Shown here: positions 16,957 to 26,138 of the stretch, piece after piece | How positions within the stretch are numbered: the first letter of the stretch is position 1 | Layout of the letters: the number at the start of each line of letters is the position of its first letter | DNA from: Blastococcus sp. TF02-8 | GTDB lineage: Bacteria; Actinomycetota; Actinomycetes; Mycobacteriales; Geodermatophilaceae | Length of the DNA stretch: 64,000 nucleotides | NCBI RefSeq assembly: GCF_003319175.1 | Contig: NZ_QOHK01000007.1 | Coordinates: forward strand, 1 to 64,000 | Direction: 5' to 3' | Made by a program: the position numbers and the translations under genes | Notes under the pieces: model-generated | What the model was told of the DNA's origin: nothing | The model's database searches: none | What the model saw: only the letters and a program-made list of their open reading frames with translations

Positions 16957-17370
16957 GCTGTACGCCGGCAGTTCTACCTTGGTTGGCCGCTGGTGCCAGG
17001 GCGCCACTTTCGGCGTAAAGCCCACGTGTCGCACGCTGCGAAGCGTGCACTCACAGTGCATGCCCCGTCGTCTCCCGTAGGACCAACCCTTACCGGGAAC
17101 GCCGCAGATCAGATCGGATGCATCGGACTCTGTGTCCCGTAAGAACCGCCCGAGAGATTGCCCGGTGATGGAGAGGCTATGCGGGGCACTCGTCTGAAGC
17201 CACGGGTGGCGACACTGCAACTGGCACTGCCGCGCTGGGCCGGCTCAGGCCGTCCCCGGCGGGCAGGGCGGACTGATCGTCCTACCGCCGTTCGGACGGC
17301 TACTGGAAGCCGTTGCAGGTTCGTCGGTCCTTCCGTAGCGGTCCGTACCTCCGACCGCCTCCGTCGTTGG
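16957..17370. other. Intergenic stretch, nothing recognised
   Basis: About 410 bases between convergent genes. A leftward frame here (16,846-17,220) overlaps the antitoxin gene end and has no protein-like composition. No hairpin or RNA is clear. Confidence 0.4.
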
Positions 17371-20300
17371 TCAGCCGGCCCTGTTGATCCACTGTCGGCG
17401 GAAGAGGATCTCGGCGGTTCTGGGTGGTAGGTCTTCCTCCACCTCGGCGTCGTGGTTGGCCAGAATGCGCGCGACGTAGGCGTCGGCCTCCGCCCGGTTG
17501 TCCTGCGCGTCGCAGGCGGCGACCAGGTCGAGCAGCGGCACGTCCTCGTAGCTGCCGGCTTTCAACGCCACATGAGCGGCGGCCGCAGCGAGCTCGGGCT
17601 CGCCGGCGGCGAGGTGGTGCGTCGCGACGGTGTGCGCCACGTCGACGATCATGGCGGCGTACTCGTGGTCCAGTCGGGAGTTCTCCTCGACCAGCCAGCT
17701 GTATCCGCCGGGCGCGCCCTGCCGCGATGCGGGCAGGTCGAATGGCCGCCCGGTGACCAGGTCGAGAGCGGCGCGCAGGTCGGCGATGCCGTCGACACCG
17801 CGGGCCAGCCCGCGGACTCGCAGTCGGCGGAACAGCTCGGCGTCGATGAGGACGTCGTCGATGCGGTAGCGGCCGACCCCGCCGGCGGTGACCCCGGACG
17901 GGAGGTAGTCCGCGCCGGTCGCCGGGTTGGTGCCCAACCAGGCGCGCACGATCGAGATCGACTGCCGCACCTTGGTCTTGCCGACGACGTCGGGCTCGTT
18001 GGGCCAGATCGCGGTGGCGTAGCGCTCGCTGGTCACGCCCCCGGGCCGGGTGGCCAGGTAGGCGACGATTTCGGTGTAGAACTGCCGCCGCGGGTTGCGC
18101 TCGGGCAGGGTGCCCTGCGCCCGCACTTCTACCGGGCCGAGCAGGGTCAACTTTGGCCGCGGGCAGGACGGGTCAGCCCAGTCGGCGAGGTCGGCGTCCA
18201 GGGCAGGGTCGGCGAACTCGACCTGGTCGCGAGTGTGTCCGTCGGTGACCGGAGCCAGCGCCTGCAGGTCCCGTTCGGTGGTCGCGGCCCGGTCCAGATA
18301 GGTCTGCGCGGACAGCGGTAGCACCGAGTTGGTCATCCAGGCCGCGGTGCCTGCCTGGTGGACCGCCGGCACGTCGTCCGCCTCGGCCGGCGCAGGCGGC
18401 TGCCGCCGGCCGGCGCGGGACGGGTCAACTCGAAGGCCGCCGCAGGCGTCGGCGTGCTCGTCCCAGGACTCGTCTCCGCGAGAGGGTGGGACCGGGCGGT
18501 CGTCCGTCACGGTAGCCAGCGCGAGCACCTGGGCCAGCTGCGCGGCCTCGTCGGCCGGGATTTGCTGCGCGATCAGCTCGACTCCCAGCGCAGGGATGGT
18601 GAGCATGCCGGCCTCGTCGACAGTCAGCTGCCAGCGGGCGGCGTCCGCGTGGTCCGGGTCGTCGATGAGCACCAACGCGGTCGCGCCGCGGGCGCGCTGC
18701 TGCTTCATGGCGGTCATCAGCCGTTCCAGCCCGGCGCTGTCCTTGGCGACGTCCGGGGCGATGAGAAGGACGCGCGGCGCCCACGCGTCGCCGGCCACGT
18801 CACGCAACCGGCCCGACAGCACCTCGACGTCGGCGATATGCATGGCCTCGGTGACCGATTCGAGGTGGCCGTCGAGCGCCGCGATCGCCTTCTCGACGTC
18901 GTCGGTGTAGATGAGCCGGTCAGGATTGATCTGGGCCAATTCCTTGCCGAAGCCGACCAGGGTCACCTGCAGCATCTCCGACCACGTGTTGTGCGCCAGC
19001 TCGGCAGCGAGGAACCGGGCCAGGTTCAGGCAACGCTCGGCGTCCCCGGACAGGGACAGGGTCGCGACCCGTTCCAGGTCGAGCAGCCAGTGCTCGCCCT
19101 CGGCCGTGTAGCCCACGGACGCGAGCATGGGGAACGGTGCGAAGAAGTACGCCCGCCGCTGCTCGTCGTAGGTCAGCGGATCACCGCGCCGGATCGACCA
19201 GCGGGTGCCGGCTGCGTCCACCATCCACGGCTCCGGGGCCTCCGAGGCCGGCTCAGTGAGTACCAGAGTCAGGACGTCGTCGGTCATGTAGGCCGCCACC
19301 ACGTCGGGCAGGCGAGCGCCGTCGACCTTCGCCAGGGCCTGCACCAGGGCCCGCAGCGCCTGGTCCAGCCAGGTGACGTCGGCACTGCCGACGCTGCCGG
19401 CCTTCAGCAGGGCTCGTTCAACGTGCACCAGCTCTGGTGGTGTGCTGCCTATCGTCCGGCCGGGACGTCGCTGCCGGAACTGCCTGCGGCGGTAGCGCAG
19501 CAACGCGGTCAGCGAGGCCCCGGCCAGCAGCAGCCCACCGCCGGCGGCGAAGGCGATCATCGGTAGCTCCGAAGTGCTACCCGTCGAGGTCTCGTCAGGC
19601 CTCGCCTGCGACGGCTCGACGCTGTTAGGTGCAGCCGCGGGAGACGAGGTCGGGGCGTTGGTGGCCGGACCGGGCGCGGCCGGAGGCGGCGCGTTGGTGC
19701 CCGGCGGGGTCGGGTCTGCTGGAGGGGCGGTGCTCGGGCCTGGCGCTGATGGCGGTGCCGGCGTCGTGGGCGGTGCCGGCTCGGCTGCCGGAGGCGCCGG
19801 TGCGCTGGGTGCGGGCGTCGCTGGACTGGCCGGGTCCGGGATGCTCAGCGTCCAGCCCGGTCGGATCAGCGACGGGTCGGTGAAGGTGGCGCCTCCGGGT
19901 TGCCTGCGTCCCCGGTTGAGCTCCCAGGCTTGTGGCCAGTTGTGCCCGCTGCCGGTGATCTCCTCCGTGAGGTCCCACAGGGTGTCACCGGATTCCACCG
20001 TGACGTCCTCGACGATTCTCGCGGTGTCCGGGGCTAGGCCCGTCGGAGGCAGGCCGACCGCGTCGGGCGGCAGGACCAGCACCGTGCCCGGGAAGATCTC
20101 GTTGTCCGGACCGACCGCGGTCGGGTTGAGTCTGGCGATCTCCGGATATCGCAGCGGGTCCCCGAGATACCGCTCTGCCAGCGCCCACAGGGTGTCCCGG
20201 CGCTGCACCTGGTAGGTCGTGGTCGCGACCGGAGGCGCGTGCTCGTCCGGCATCGAGTACGCGACCGGTGTCTGCGCTATGGCCGGTGCGCTGGCGTACT

Positions 20301-20739
20301 GCGCCGACGCCGGGACGGCGGTGGATGTGGCCGCGACCGGCAGCGGCGGCGCCGTTGCGGTGGATGCGGGGCCGCCGGCGGCCAGTGGAGCGACGGTGAA
20401 GCCGACCGCGACGGCGGCGACCAGGGCGGCGGCCGGCCGCTGGAAGATTCCCAGCCCGGAGAGGACCGGAATAGGCCGTGCGCGGGCGAATGCCACGATC
20501 TCCGCCACTGTCGAGGCGGTGAACAGGGCCCAACACACCCACACGCCGGCTGCGAGGACGAGTCCAGCGAGCTGCCCGTTGTCGCGGGACGTCAGGACGG
20601 CCCCGACCTCGTCCAGCGACGGCAGGCTGTCCGGAACCAGGTGCAGCAGCGCCATCAGCACCGGTACGCCGACGATGACGGCGAGCAGCGTCAGGAGGGC
20701 ACCCACGGCCTTGAGCAGGCGGGCGGCGTGGCCGGTCAC
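17371..20739 (-). CDS. LysM and BTAD domain membrane protein of Tad locus
   Basis: The 1,122-residue protein has two or three N-terminal TMs (about 5-35, 55-80 and 95-120). Two LysM repeats follow ('TYQVQRRDTLWALAERYLGD' and 'VTVESGDTLWDLTEE', about 175-300), then a Pro/Ala-rich linker, another TM (about 395-420) and a large cytoplasmic part. The last about 200 residues match the winged-helix plus bacterial transcriptional activator (BTAD) arrangement ('VAYLATRPGGVTSERYATAI', 'SISIVRAWLG'). Such LysM-BTAD proteins accompany actinobacterial Tad pilus loci and may link the cell wall to the cytoplasm. It is the last gene of the leftward operon, overlapping the TadE-like gene by ATGA. Confidence 0.85.
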   Translation of the reverse strand: MTGHAARLLKAVGALLTLLAVIVGVPVLMALLHLVPDSLPSLDEVGAVLTSRDNGQLAGLVLAAGVWVCWALFTASTVAEIVAFARARPIPVLSGLGIFQRPAAALVAAVAVGFTVAPLAAGGPASTATAPPLPVAATSTAVPASAQYASAPAIAQTPVAYSMPDEHAPPVATTTYQVQRRDTLWALAERYLGDPLRYPEIARLNPTAVGPDNEIFPGTVLVLPPDAVGLPPTGLAPDTARIVEDVTVESGDTLWDLTEEITGSGHNWPQAWELNRGRRQPGGATFTDPSLIRPGWTLSIPDPASPATPAPSAPAPPAAEPAPPTTPAPPSAPGPSTAPPADPTPPGTNAPPPAAPGPATNAPTSSPAAAPNSVEPSQARPDETSTGSTSELPMIAFAAGGGLLLAGASLTALLRYRRRQFRQRRPGRTIGSTPPELVHVERALLKAGSVGSADVTWLDQALRALVQALAKVDGARLPDVVAAYMTDDVLTLVLTEPASEAPEPWMVDAAGTRWSIRRGDPLTYDEQRRAYFFAPFPMLASVGYTAEGEHWLLDLERVATLSLSGDAERCLNLARFLAAELAHNTWSEMLQVTLVGFGKELAQINPDRLIYTDDVEKAIAALDGHLESVTEAMHIADVEVLSGRLRDVAGDAWAPRVLLIAPDVAKDSAGLERLMTAMKQQRARGATALVLIDDPDHADAARWQLTVDEAGMLTIPALGVELIAQQIPADEAAQLAQVLALATVTDDRPVPPSRGDESWDEHADACGGLRVDPSRAGRRQPPAPAEADDVPAVHQAGTAAWMTNSVLPLSAQTYLDRAATTERDLQALAPVTDGHTRDQVEFADPALDADLADWADPSCPRPKLTLLGPVEVRAQGTLPERNPRRQFYTEIVAYLATRPGGVTSERYATAIWPNEPDVVGKTKVRQSISIVRAWLGTNPATGADYLPSGVTAGGVGRYRIDDVLIDAELFRRLRVRGLARGVDGIADLRAALDLVTGRPFDLPASRQGAPGGYSWLVEENSRLDHEYAAMIVDVAHTVATHHLAAGEPELAAAAAHVALKAGSYEDVPLLDLVAACDAQDNRAEADAYVARILANHDAEVEEDLPPRTAEILFRRQWINRAG

Positions 20740-21161
20740 GACAGGCCCTCCCCCGAAGTGACCCCGACCAGCAGCTGGGCGGTGTGCACGCGGGTCTGGC
20801 TGACCGGGATGCCGAGCAGGGGCGTCGAGTCGGTGACGGTCACGCTGACCTCGACGATGCCGGGGCCGGTGACGGTCACCGTGCCGGTCGCGCCGGCTTG
20901 GTCGAGGTAGGAGCGGGCCGCGGTCGCCGCCAACTGCGAGTCGGCGCTGCCGCCGGTGGGAACCGGGCCGATGGCGATGCTGGCCGCGCGGGCCGCCTCA
21001 GCCGAGTACGTGTCGGCGCGGTTGGCGGCCTGGATCGCGGTCCCGGCGTCGACGAGTGCGGTGACCAGGACGCCGACGATGAGCACGATGAAGCAGAACA
21101 GCACGGCCACCGACCCGCGGTCGTCCCGGAGTTGAGCACTGACTTGCGGGCGGGGTGTCAC
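20736..21161 (-). CDS. TadE-like pilus protein 1
   Basis: The 141-residue protein has the TadE/TadG start: a charged 'RDDRGSVAVLF' with a glutamate-less prepilin-like motif, then one TM helix (about 17-42), then an extracellular domain beginning with 'DAGTAIQAANRADTYSAEAA'. TadE-like pseudopilins are minor pilus components processed by a prepilin peptidase. It overlaps its neighbours on both sides (ATGA at 20736; 4 bases at 21158), within a run of three similar genes. Confidence 0.82.
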   Translation of the reverse strand: MTPRPQVSAQLRDDRGSVAVLFCFIVLIVGVLVTALVDAGTAIQAANRADTYSAEAARAASIAIGPVPTGGSADSQLAATAARSYLDQAGATGTVTVTGPGIVEVSVTVTDSTPLLGIPVSQTRVHTAQLLVGVTSGEGLS

Positions 21162-21625
21162 GACAGGTCCCTGGCAGGGTCGAGCGGGCTGGTGGCGCTG
21201 TCATGCAGCGTCCGGGAGCCGGGCAGGCCGGCAACTCCACCAATGTCGGACAGGTCAACGGTGCACGACACGGCGACGGTGACCGATGCCGAGGCGCCCG
21301 GCGGCGCGGTGAACCCGGAGGTGTCGACGCTGACCTGCACGTCGATGCAGTACAGGCCCTGGCTGGTCAGTGCGGTGGTGGCGGTGTCGGTGGCGATCTG
21401 CTGGGCCGCGGCGGCCGATCGGGCGAGCGAGGCGTCCCGCGCTGCGATCCCGGCGACGCCGCTGATGCGGTCGCCGGCCAGCGCGATCCGGGCGCCGACC
21501 ACCAGCATGGCCACCAGGAGGAGTCCGACCGGCAGCAGGATCGCCAGCTCCACCGACTCCGAGCCTCGGTCGTCCCGCCACCGCCGTCGGCGGCCGTTCG
21601 GAGCCGGCTGCAGATCGCGGCTCAT
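21158..21625 (-). CDS. TadE-like pilus protein 2
   Basis: The ATG at 21625 overlaps the TGA of the preceding gene (ATGA) and gives 155 residues; a longer open frame upstream is a shadow. 'RDDRGSESVELAILLPVGLL' contains the TadE processing-type motif with a glutamate at +5, followed by a TM helix. The rest is a beta-rich outer domain with two cysteines. It is the second of three consecutive TadE-like pseudopilins. Confidence 0.85.
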   Translation of the reverse strand: MSRDLQPAPNGRRRRWRDDRGSESVELAILLPVGLLLVAMLVVGARIALAGDRISGVAGIAARDASLARSAAAAQQIATDTATTALTSQGLYCIDVQVSVDTSGFTAPPGASASVTVAVSCTVDLSDIGGVAGLPGSRTLHDSATSPLDPARDLS

Positions 21626-22092
21626 GGCGAGTCCGGGGTGGTAAAGCGTTCCTTGCCGCGCACCACGGTGACATCGACGGTCGGGGCGAAGCCGGGCAGC
21701 GGGATCACGTTGGGCACGCTGGCGGTGACGTGCACCGAGACCGTGGTGGCGGTGTCGGACTCGGTCACCGAGTAGTCGGTGATCGCGCCGGTCCCGAGTC
21801 TGGCCAAGTACATGTCCGCCGCCGCCTGCCCCGCTCCCCCGGTCGCTCCATGGACGCTGGCGGCGCGGGCTCCGACATGCGCCGCGGCGTCGGCCGCTTC
21901 CCGGGCGAAGTACCACAGCGCGAGCTGCGGGCCGGCCAACAGCAGCGCGACGATGATGGGGAACAGGATCGCGAACTCGACGCTGGATGAGCCCCGCTCG
22001 CTTCCGCGGCCGCGGTCTCGGCGGGATCCTGGGCGCGCGACCGGACCGCGCGGCGCGGATGCCGCACGGTTCGGAGTACGCGCCTCGAGCAT
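21622..22092 (-). CDS. TadE-like pilus protein 3
   Basis: The ATG at 22092 gives 156 residues. After a basic, low-complexity 32 residues comes 'ERGSSSVEFAILFPIIVALL', the TadE motif plus TM, then 'LALWYFAREAADAAAHVGAR' typical of TadE-like proteins. It lies 16 bases downstream of the Flp-like gene and overlaps the next TadE gene by ATGA. Confidence 0.85.
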   Translation of the reverse strand: MLEARTPNRAASAPRGPVARPGSRRDRGRGSERGSSSVEFAILFPIIVALLLAGPQLALWYFAREAADAAAHVGARAASVHGATGGAGQAAADMYLARLGTGAITDYSVTESDTATTVSVHVTASVPNVIPLPGFAPTVDVTVVRGKERFTTPDSP

Positions 22093-22108
22093 GGAACCGC
22101 TGCCGGTT

Positions 22109-22345
22109 CTACTGGAACAGCGACGTCTTGCTGGCCACGAACGCGATGGCCGCTGCGCTGACCGCGCCGCCGAGAGCGATGGCCAGGATGACCATGAACG
22201 CCTTCTCCGAGGAGTCCGAGCCCCTGTCGTCGGCGACCTGATCGGCGCGCAGCCAGGCCAGGACCGACAGGGATATGACAGACACGGCGATGAGGCACTG
22301 CGCCACGACGGCCTGCGCACCGCGACGGATGGTGGGCTGGAACAT
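22109..22345 (-). CDS. Small Flp-pilin-like membrane protein
   Basis: This 78-residue protein has two hydrophobic stretches (about 13-31 and 48-71) and a central 'DDRGSDSSEKAFMVILAIAL'. The second segment resembles the single TM of actinobacterial Flp-type pilins or their operon partners. GGGAGGT sits a few bases before the ATG, a strong initiation site fitting a highly expressed pilin. Its position between the ATPase and TadE genes is the pilin slot of Tad loci. The usual Flp GxxxE(F/Y) motif is not clear, so pilin is a probable and not a certain call. Confidence 0.7.
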   Translation of the reverse strand: MFQPTIRRGAQAVVAQCLIAVSVISLSVLAWLRADQVADDRGSDSSEKAFMVILAIALGGAVSAAAIAFVASKTSLFQ

Positions 22346-22371
22346 TGGAAACCTCCCGGTAGGCGGTGCGG

Positions 22372-23655
22372 TCAGGACGAGATCCCGAACATGCGGAGCA
22401 TGAACGGGACGAGCACGAACAGGGTCAGTCCGGTGACCAGGAGCGCCAGCGGGCGCGACATCCGCTCGCTGACCTGGTTAGCCTCGGTACGGGCGTCGGA
22501 CAGCTCGGCGTGCCGAAGCGTGCGGGCGCTGGCCAGCAGGGGCTCCAGCAGATAGGTGACGTAGGCGCCGCGGACCTCCCCCACGAGCACCCAGGTCGGG
22601 GACGCGCGCAGCGCCAGGTGCAGCGCATCCCCCATGTCGAACCCGCCTCTGCCTTCGGCGTTGGGCAGCCGGGACTCGAACGGTCGGCATACCGCGTGCC
22701 GCCTGACCAGCTGCCGGCGCTCGGGATCCCACCGAGGCAGGTGCAGACCCAGCTCCCGCTCGTCCTCCACGGTGATGACCACGTTGTTCCACGGGATGGC
22801 GTTGCCCAGCGCGCGCAGCAGCGTTGTCTTGCCGACCCCCGGCGCTCCACTGACCAGCGGAGATGCACCGGCGAGGATCGCCGCCTGCAGGAAGGCTCGC
22901 ACCGGTGAGTCGACCATGTTCATCTCGTGCAGGTCATCGAGGCTCGGATCACTGAACCGGTGCACCCGGATCACCCCGGCCGGGCGCGGCAGCACGTCCA
23001 TAGCCGCCTGCAGCCGCGCGCCGAGCTCCGTCACGCCCTTCAGCCGCACGTTCAGGATGGGGCTGGCTGAGGAGAACTCGCGGCTGGTCTGACCGTCGTC
23101 CGACCGTGAACCGATCGACCTCAGCAGCTGCTCGAGCTCCTCGTCGCTGGAGGCGATCGCCGGCCCGGCCACGAGTTGGCCGCTGGCCATCCGCAGCATC
23201 GTCGGCTCGCAGCCCTCGAAGTGGATGTCTTCCACGTCGTCCCGGGCCATCAGGGGAGCCAGTCGCCCCAGCCCATCCAGCTCGGCCAGCACGGCCGCGA
23301 AGATTCTGTCCTCGGTGGTCACCGCCGGCGCCGAACGGCCGCGGTTGGCCTCGTGCAACAGCCACTGGTCGTACTCGTCGCGGATCAACTTCCGGGTCAG
23401 CTCGCGCCGCGGGCCCGGGGCGTAGTTCCTGTCCTCCACCGTCAAGCGGGTCGACACCCGATCACGCAGCTCCACCACGACGCGGTACTCGGTACTGGTG
23501 AGCTCCTTGGTATCGGCTGGTGTGGCGTCGACCGGCGCGGCCACCGCAGCCAGCGGCTCGAGCGGCGGCAGCGGCGGACGCTCGCGGGCGGGCCGCGGCA
23601 GGTCGGGGGCGGCAGGCACTTCCAGCGGCGGCGACGCGGTGTCCTCGTTCCTCAT
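22372..23655 (-). CDS. Chimeric CpaF ATPase fused to TadC C-terminus
   Basis: Residues 1-371 are a CpaF/TadA secretion ATPase: Pro-rich start, N-domain, 'LVSGAPGVGKTTLLRAL' (Walker A), 'VVITVEDERELGLHLPRW' and 'PTWVLVGEVRGAYVTYLL'. Right after GEVRGA the ATPase stops matching. The last 56 residues ('RHAELSDARTEANQVSERMS' then a TM and 'RMFGISS') look like the C-terminus of a TadC-type membrane protein. The remaining CpaF domain, tadB and most of tadC are absent. A 7-base direct repeat (CTGCTGG on the coding strand) brackets the junction at 22533-22551. The product should not work as a pilus motor. It overlaps cpaE by ATGA. Confidence 0.75.
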   Translation of the reverse strand: MRNEDTASPPLEVPAAPDLPRPARERPPLPPLEPLAAVAAPVDATPADTKELTSTEYRVVVELRDRVSTRLTVEDRNYAPGPRRELTRKLIRDEYDQWLLHEANRGRSAPAVTTEDRIFAAVLAELDGLGRLAPLMARDDVEDIHFEGCEPTMLRMASGQLVAGPAIASSDEELEQLLRSIGSRSDDGQTSREFSSASPILNVRLKGVTELGARLQAAMDVLPRPAGVIRVHRFSDPSLDDLHEMNMVDSPVRAFLQAAILAGASPLVSGAPGVGKTTLLRALGNAIPWNNVVITVEDERELGLHLPRWDPERRQLVRRHAVCRPFESRLPNAEGRGGFDMGDALHLALRASPTWVLVGEVRGAYVTYLLEPLLASARTLRHAELSDARTEANQVSERMSRPLALLVTGLTLFVLVPFMLRMFGISS

Positions 23656-24434
23656 CCGGCCACCGCCTCGGCGACACGGGACGCCTCTGTCGGACTGGTC
23701 AGCGTCTTGGCCAGGGACGACGCCGCGCGCAGCAGTGCGGACCGTTGCAGCGTCTTCGGACTGACGGTCGCGCCGTCGGAGAGCGCCTGCGCTGCGGTCC
23801 GGTCATAGGGCAACGTGCCCGACAGCGGTAGGTCCAACGCCTTGGCGACTTCGCCGGCGGAGTACGGCCCGTCCCCGACCACGAGTGCCGTGACCTTCGC
23901 CAAATCGCCGAGCTCGTGTCGCAGTCGTTGCGTCGCATCCTGCGCCGCGTGCACCGACCGCACGCTGGGCCGCACCACCAGCAGCACCCGGTCGGCGGCC
24001 CGCAGCACCGGCCAGCAGCCGCGCTCGGTCACCAGTCGGCCGGCGTCGACCAAGGCGTCCCGCCCGATCGACGCGCTCGACGTGTGCAGGGCCGAGGCAA
24101 GCCGCTCCCATGCGTCGGCGGTGAACGAGGTGCCCTGCGCGGCGGTCGTGACTCCCGGAACCAGCCACACCTGCGGCTGCTCGGGAAGCTGCACCGCATG
24201 CTGGGCGACCATCGTGGCGGCCTGCATCGCCGGGACACCCCGCCGGGCCGCCGTCGACCATGACAGGAGCCCCCGGTCGGCGCCGACCCGGCCGGCCAGC
24301 AGCCCCGGCGCCATGTCCCCGCCGGCCGGGTCACAGTCGGCGACCACCAACGGGCCCGGCCACGCCAGGGCCAGGGCCCAGGTCGAGGTGGTCACCCCGG
24401 GCGCGGCCTTGCCCGACGTCACGACGGTGAGCAT
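23652..24434 (-). CDS. CpaE/MinD-like Tad ATPase
   Basis: The 260-residue protein starts with a deviant P-loop 'VVTSGKAAPGVTTSTWALAL' and continues with 'VVADCDPAGGDMAPGLLAG' (Walker A' region) and later 'VTALVVGDGPYSAGEVAKAL', the ParA/MinD plan of CpaE proteins that localise Tad pili. The catalytic lysine of the classic KGGxGKT is not conserved in position, so ATPase activity is uncertain. It overlaps the CpaF chimera by ATGA and is 4 bases from the SAF-domain gene, so these form one operon. Confidence 0.83.
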   Translation of the reverse strand: MLTVVTSGKAAPGVTTSTWALALAWPGPLVVADCDPAGGDMAPGLLAGRVGADRGLLSWSTAARRGVPAMQAATMVAQHAVQLPEQPQVWLVPGVTTAAQGTSFTADAWERLASALHTSSASIGRDALVDAGRLVTERGCWPVLRAADRVLLVVRPSVRSVHAAQDATQRLRHELGDLAKVTALVVGDGPYSAGEVAKALDLPLSGTLPYDRTAAQALSDGATVSPKTLQRSALLRAASSLAKTLTSPTEASRVAEAVAG

Positions 24435-24438
24435 CAGT

Positions 24439-25173
24439 TCACCGCCCCGCCGGCAACAGGATCAACGCCAGGTTGCCGGTCGAGGCCAGCTCGGCCACCC
24501 GCACGCCGTCGTCCGCGCTGACTCGCACGTCGATCACCGTCACCTGTGTGGCCTGGTTGAGCGGTCCGACCTCGGCGACCGTCGCGTCGATTGGCTGATC
24601 GGGAACGCCATTGGTCTCGTCCCTCGAAGTACTGCTGCCGCTGGTCGCGCCGGTGCTGCCGGGCGTCTCCACGATCAGCACCTGCTGCCCGGGGCTCAGC
24701 CCACGGGCTGGGAACTGCCCCTCCTTCAACGGCAGGGCGACCAGCATCTCCCCCGCCGCGAACCCGCTGTCCGGGCCGACCTGCGCGCCGGTCAGCAGCT
24801 CTCCCCGGGTCAGTGGGACCTGGGCGACCATCCCGACGATCTGGGACCGCTGCGAGGCGGGGATCGGTGACAGGTTGGGATCCGACGTCACGTTCGCGAC
24901 CGTCAGGTCCTCCGCGGTGATCGTCGAGCCCAGCTGCACGTCCCGGGCGACCGCCAGCACCTCGGTCCGCGCGGTCAGCATCTGGCCGGCGGCGAAGGCC
25001 AGCAGGCCCCCGAGTAGCACGACCAGCACGCTCAAGACCAGCGACTTGCGGCTGGCACGTCTCCTCGCCGCCGCGGTACGCACGGGAGGAGCCGGCGGCG
25101 GCGCCGCCTCTGGCGCCGGAGCCGGATAGCGTCCGGCCGCCGGCGACGCCATCCCGTTGACCCGCGTCGTCAC
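24439..25173 (-). CDS. SAF-domain CpaB-like protein
   Basis: The GTG at 25173 overlaps the upstream TGA (GTGA) and gives 244 residues. A Pro/Ala-rich N-terminus leads into one TM (about 43-65). Then comes an SAF domain starting 'VLAVARDVQLGSTITAEDLT' and 'VPLTRGELLTGAQVG', and a C-terminal beta domain with 'DGVRVAELASTGNLALILLP'. CpaB/RcpC proteins act in the periplasmic or wall part of Tad pilus assembly. The residues and order match well. Confidence 0.87.
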   Translation of the reverse strand: MTTRVNGMASPAAGRYPAPAPEAAPPPAPPVRTAAARRRASRKSLVLSVLVVLLGGLLAFAAGQMLTARTEVLAVARDVQLGSTITAEDLTVANVTSDPNLSPIPASQRSQIVGMVAQVPLTRGELLTGAQVGPDSGFAAGEMLVALPLKEGQFPARGLSPGQQVLIVETPGSTGATSGSSTSRDETNGVPDQPIDATVAEVGPLNQATQVTVIDVRVSADDGVRVAELASTGNLALILLPAGR

Positions 25174-26138
25174 CTGATCACCACCGACTGCACCTCCGCT
25201 ACCGCGAACGTCGCGTTCGAGGTCGTCGTCAGATCCGGCAGCGTGCCGGTGGCGCCCGTCGACGACGTCCAGGTGACCGACCACTGGATGCCGTACGTCG
25301 CCGTCACCTGCCCATCGGGCTGGCGGATCGATGAGTGCGGGTACCGGTAGTCACAGCCCGCCGGCGATGCCGCCCACACCCCGTCGCCCGGCTGCCACGC
25401 CACACCAGGACCCGGGCACGACACCGTGGCAGCCCCATCGCCCGGCGTGAACGAAAGCGCCGTCGGTGTCACCGTCACCTGTGCCCACACGCCTCCGGCG
25501 TCGGCACGCGCGGTCAGTGCTCGGAACGATCCCGGGTCGGTCCAGAACCAGGTGTAGGCGTTGACGACCGTGAACGGCTGCCCCTCCTGCAGGAGGCCTG
25601 CTGGGTACCGGCCCGTCGTCGGTGACGGCACCGTCAGTGTGCTCAACGCCTGTTGCGCGAGCACCGCTGGATCAACCGCAGCTGGAGCCGCCGGCGGGGT
25701 GGCCGACCAGAAGGTGAAGCCGTTGGTACCGGGGAACGCCCCACCGCCGGTGTAGAAGAGGCAGTTATAGATGGCGCCATCCGTGCGACCGCCCCAGATG
25801 GGCGAGTCCTTCGGAGGCTGTTGGGCCATCGCCTCCGCGTAGCACTGCATGTCCTGCACCCACCTCGCCTCGCCTTCTCGGCAGGGGATGGTGGCGCCGG
25901 AGGGGGTGACCGTGCAGGCAGCCGCGGGCGTGCCGCCACCGCCACCGCCGTCGGGAGTTGTTCCGACCGCTGGGGACGCCGTCCCACGGTCCTCGGCCGT
26001 ACCGGCTCCGACCACACAGATGCCGTGCGAGTCGTACTGCTGGCAGGTCGCCGGATCAGCGGCGGCCACTGGTGCAAGGATCAGTGAGGCGCCCACGGAC
26101 AGCAGCGCTCCCGTCAGGGCGAGGGCTACCCCTCGCAT
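25170..26138 (-). CDS. Secreted protein of Tad-type locus
   Basis: The ATG at 26138 starts a signal peptide ('MRGVALALTGALLSVGASL', cleavage near AAADP at about residue 28), giving 322 residues; a longer start at 26177 exists. The mature part has several cysteines, a glycine-rich stretch and tryptophan-rich beta segments ('NAYTWFWTDPGSFRALTARA', 'GIQWSVTWTSSTGATG'). The family is not recognised by name, but similar secreted proteins lie beside CpaB in actinobacterial clusters. It overlaps the lipoprotein gene upstream by 13 bases and cpaB by GTGA. Confidence 0.75.
   Translation of the reverse strand: MRGVALALTGALLSVGASLILAPVAAADPATCQQYDSHGICVVGAGTAEDRGTASPAVGTTPDGGGGGGTPAAACTVTPSGATIPCREGEARWVQDMQCYAEAMAQQPPKDSPIWGGRTDGAIYNCLFYTGGGAFPGTNGFTFWSATPPAAPAAVDPAVLAQQALSTLTVPSPTTGRYPAGLLQEGQPFTVVNAYTWFWTDPGSFRALTARADAGGVWAQVTVTPTALSFTPGDGAATVSCPGPGVAWQPGDGVWAASPAGCDYRYPHSSIRQPDGQVTATYGIQWSVTWTSSTGATGTLPDLTTTSNATFAVAEVQSVVIR

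Noticed and set aside
16846-17220. A leftward 124-residue frame after the antitoxin gene
   Set aside because: It overlaps the antitoxin gene end, and its composition and lack of a ribosome-binding site do not support a gene.
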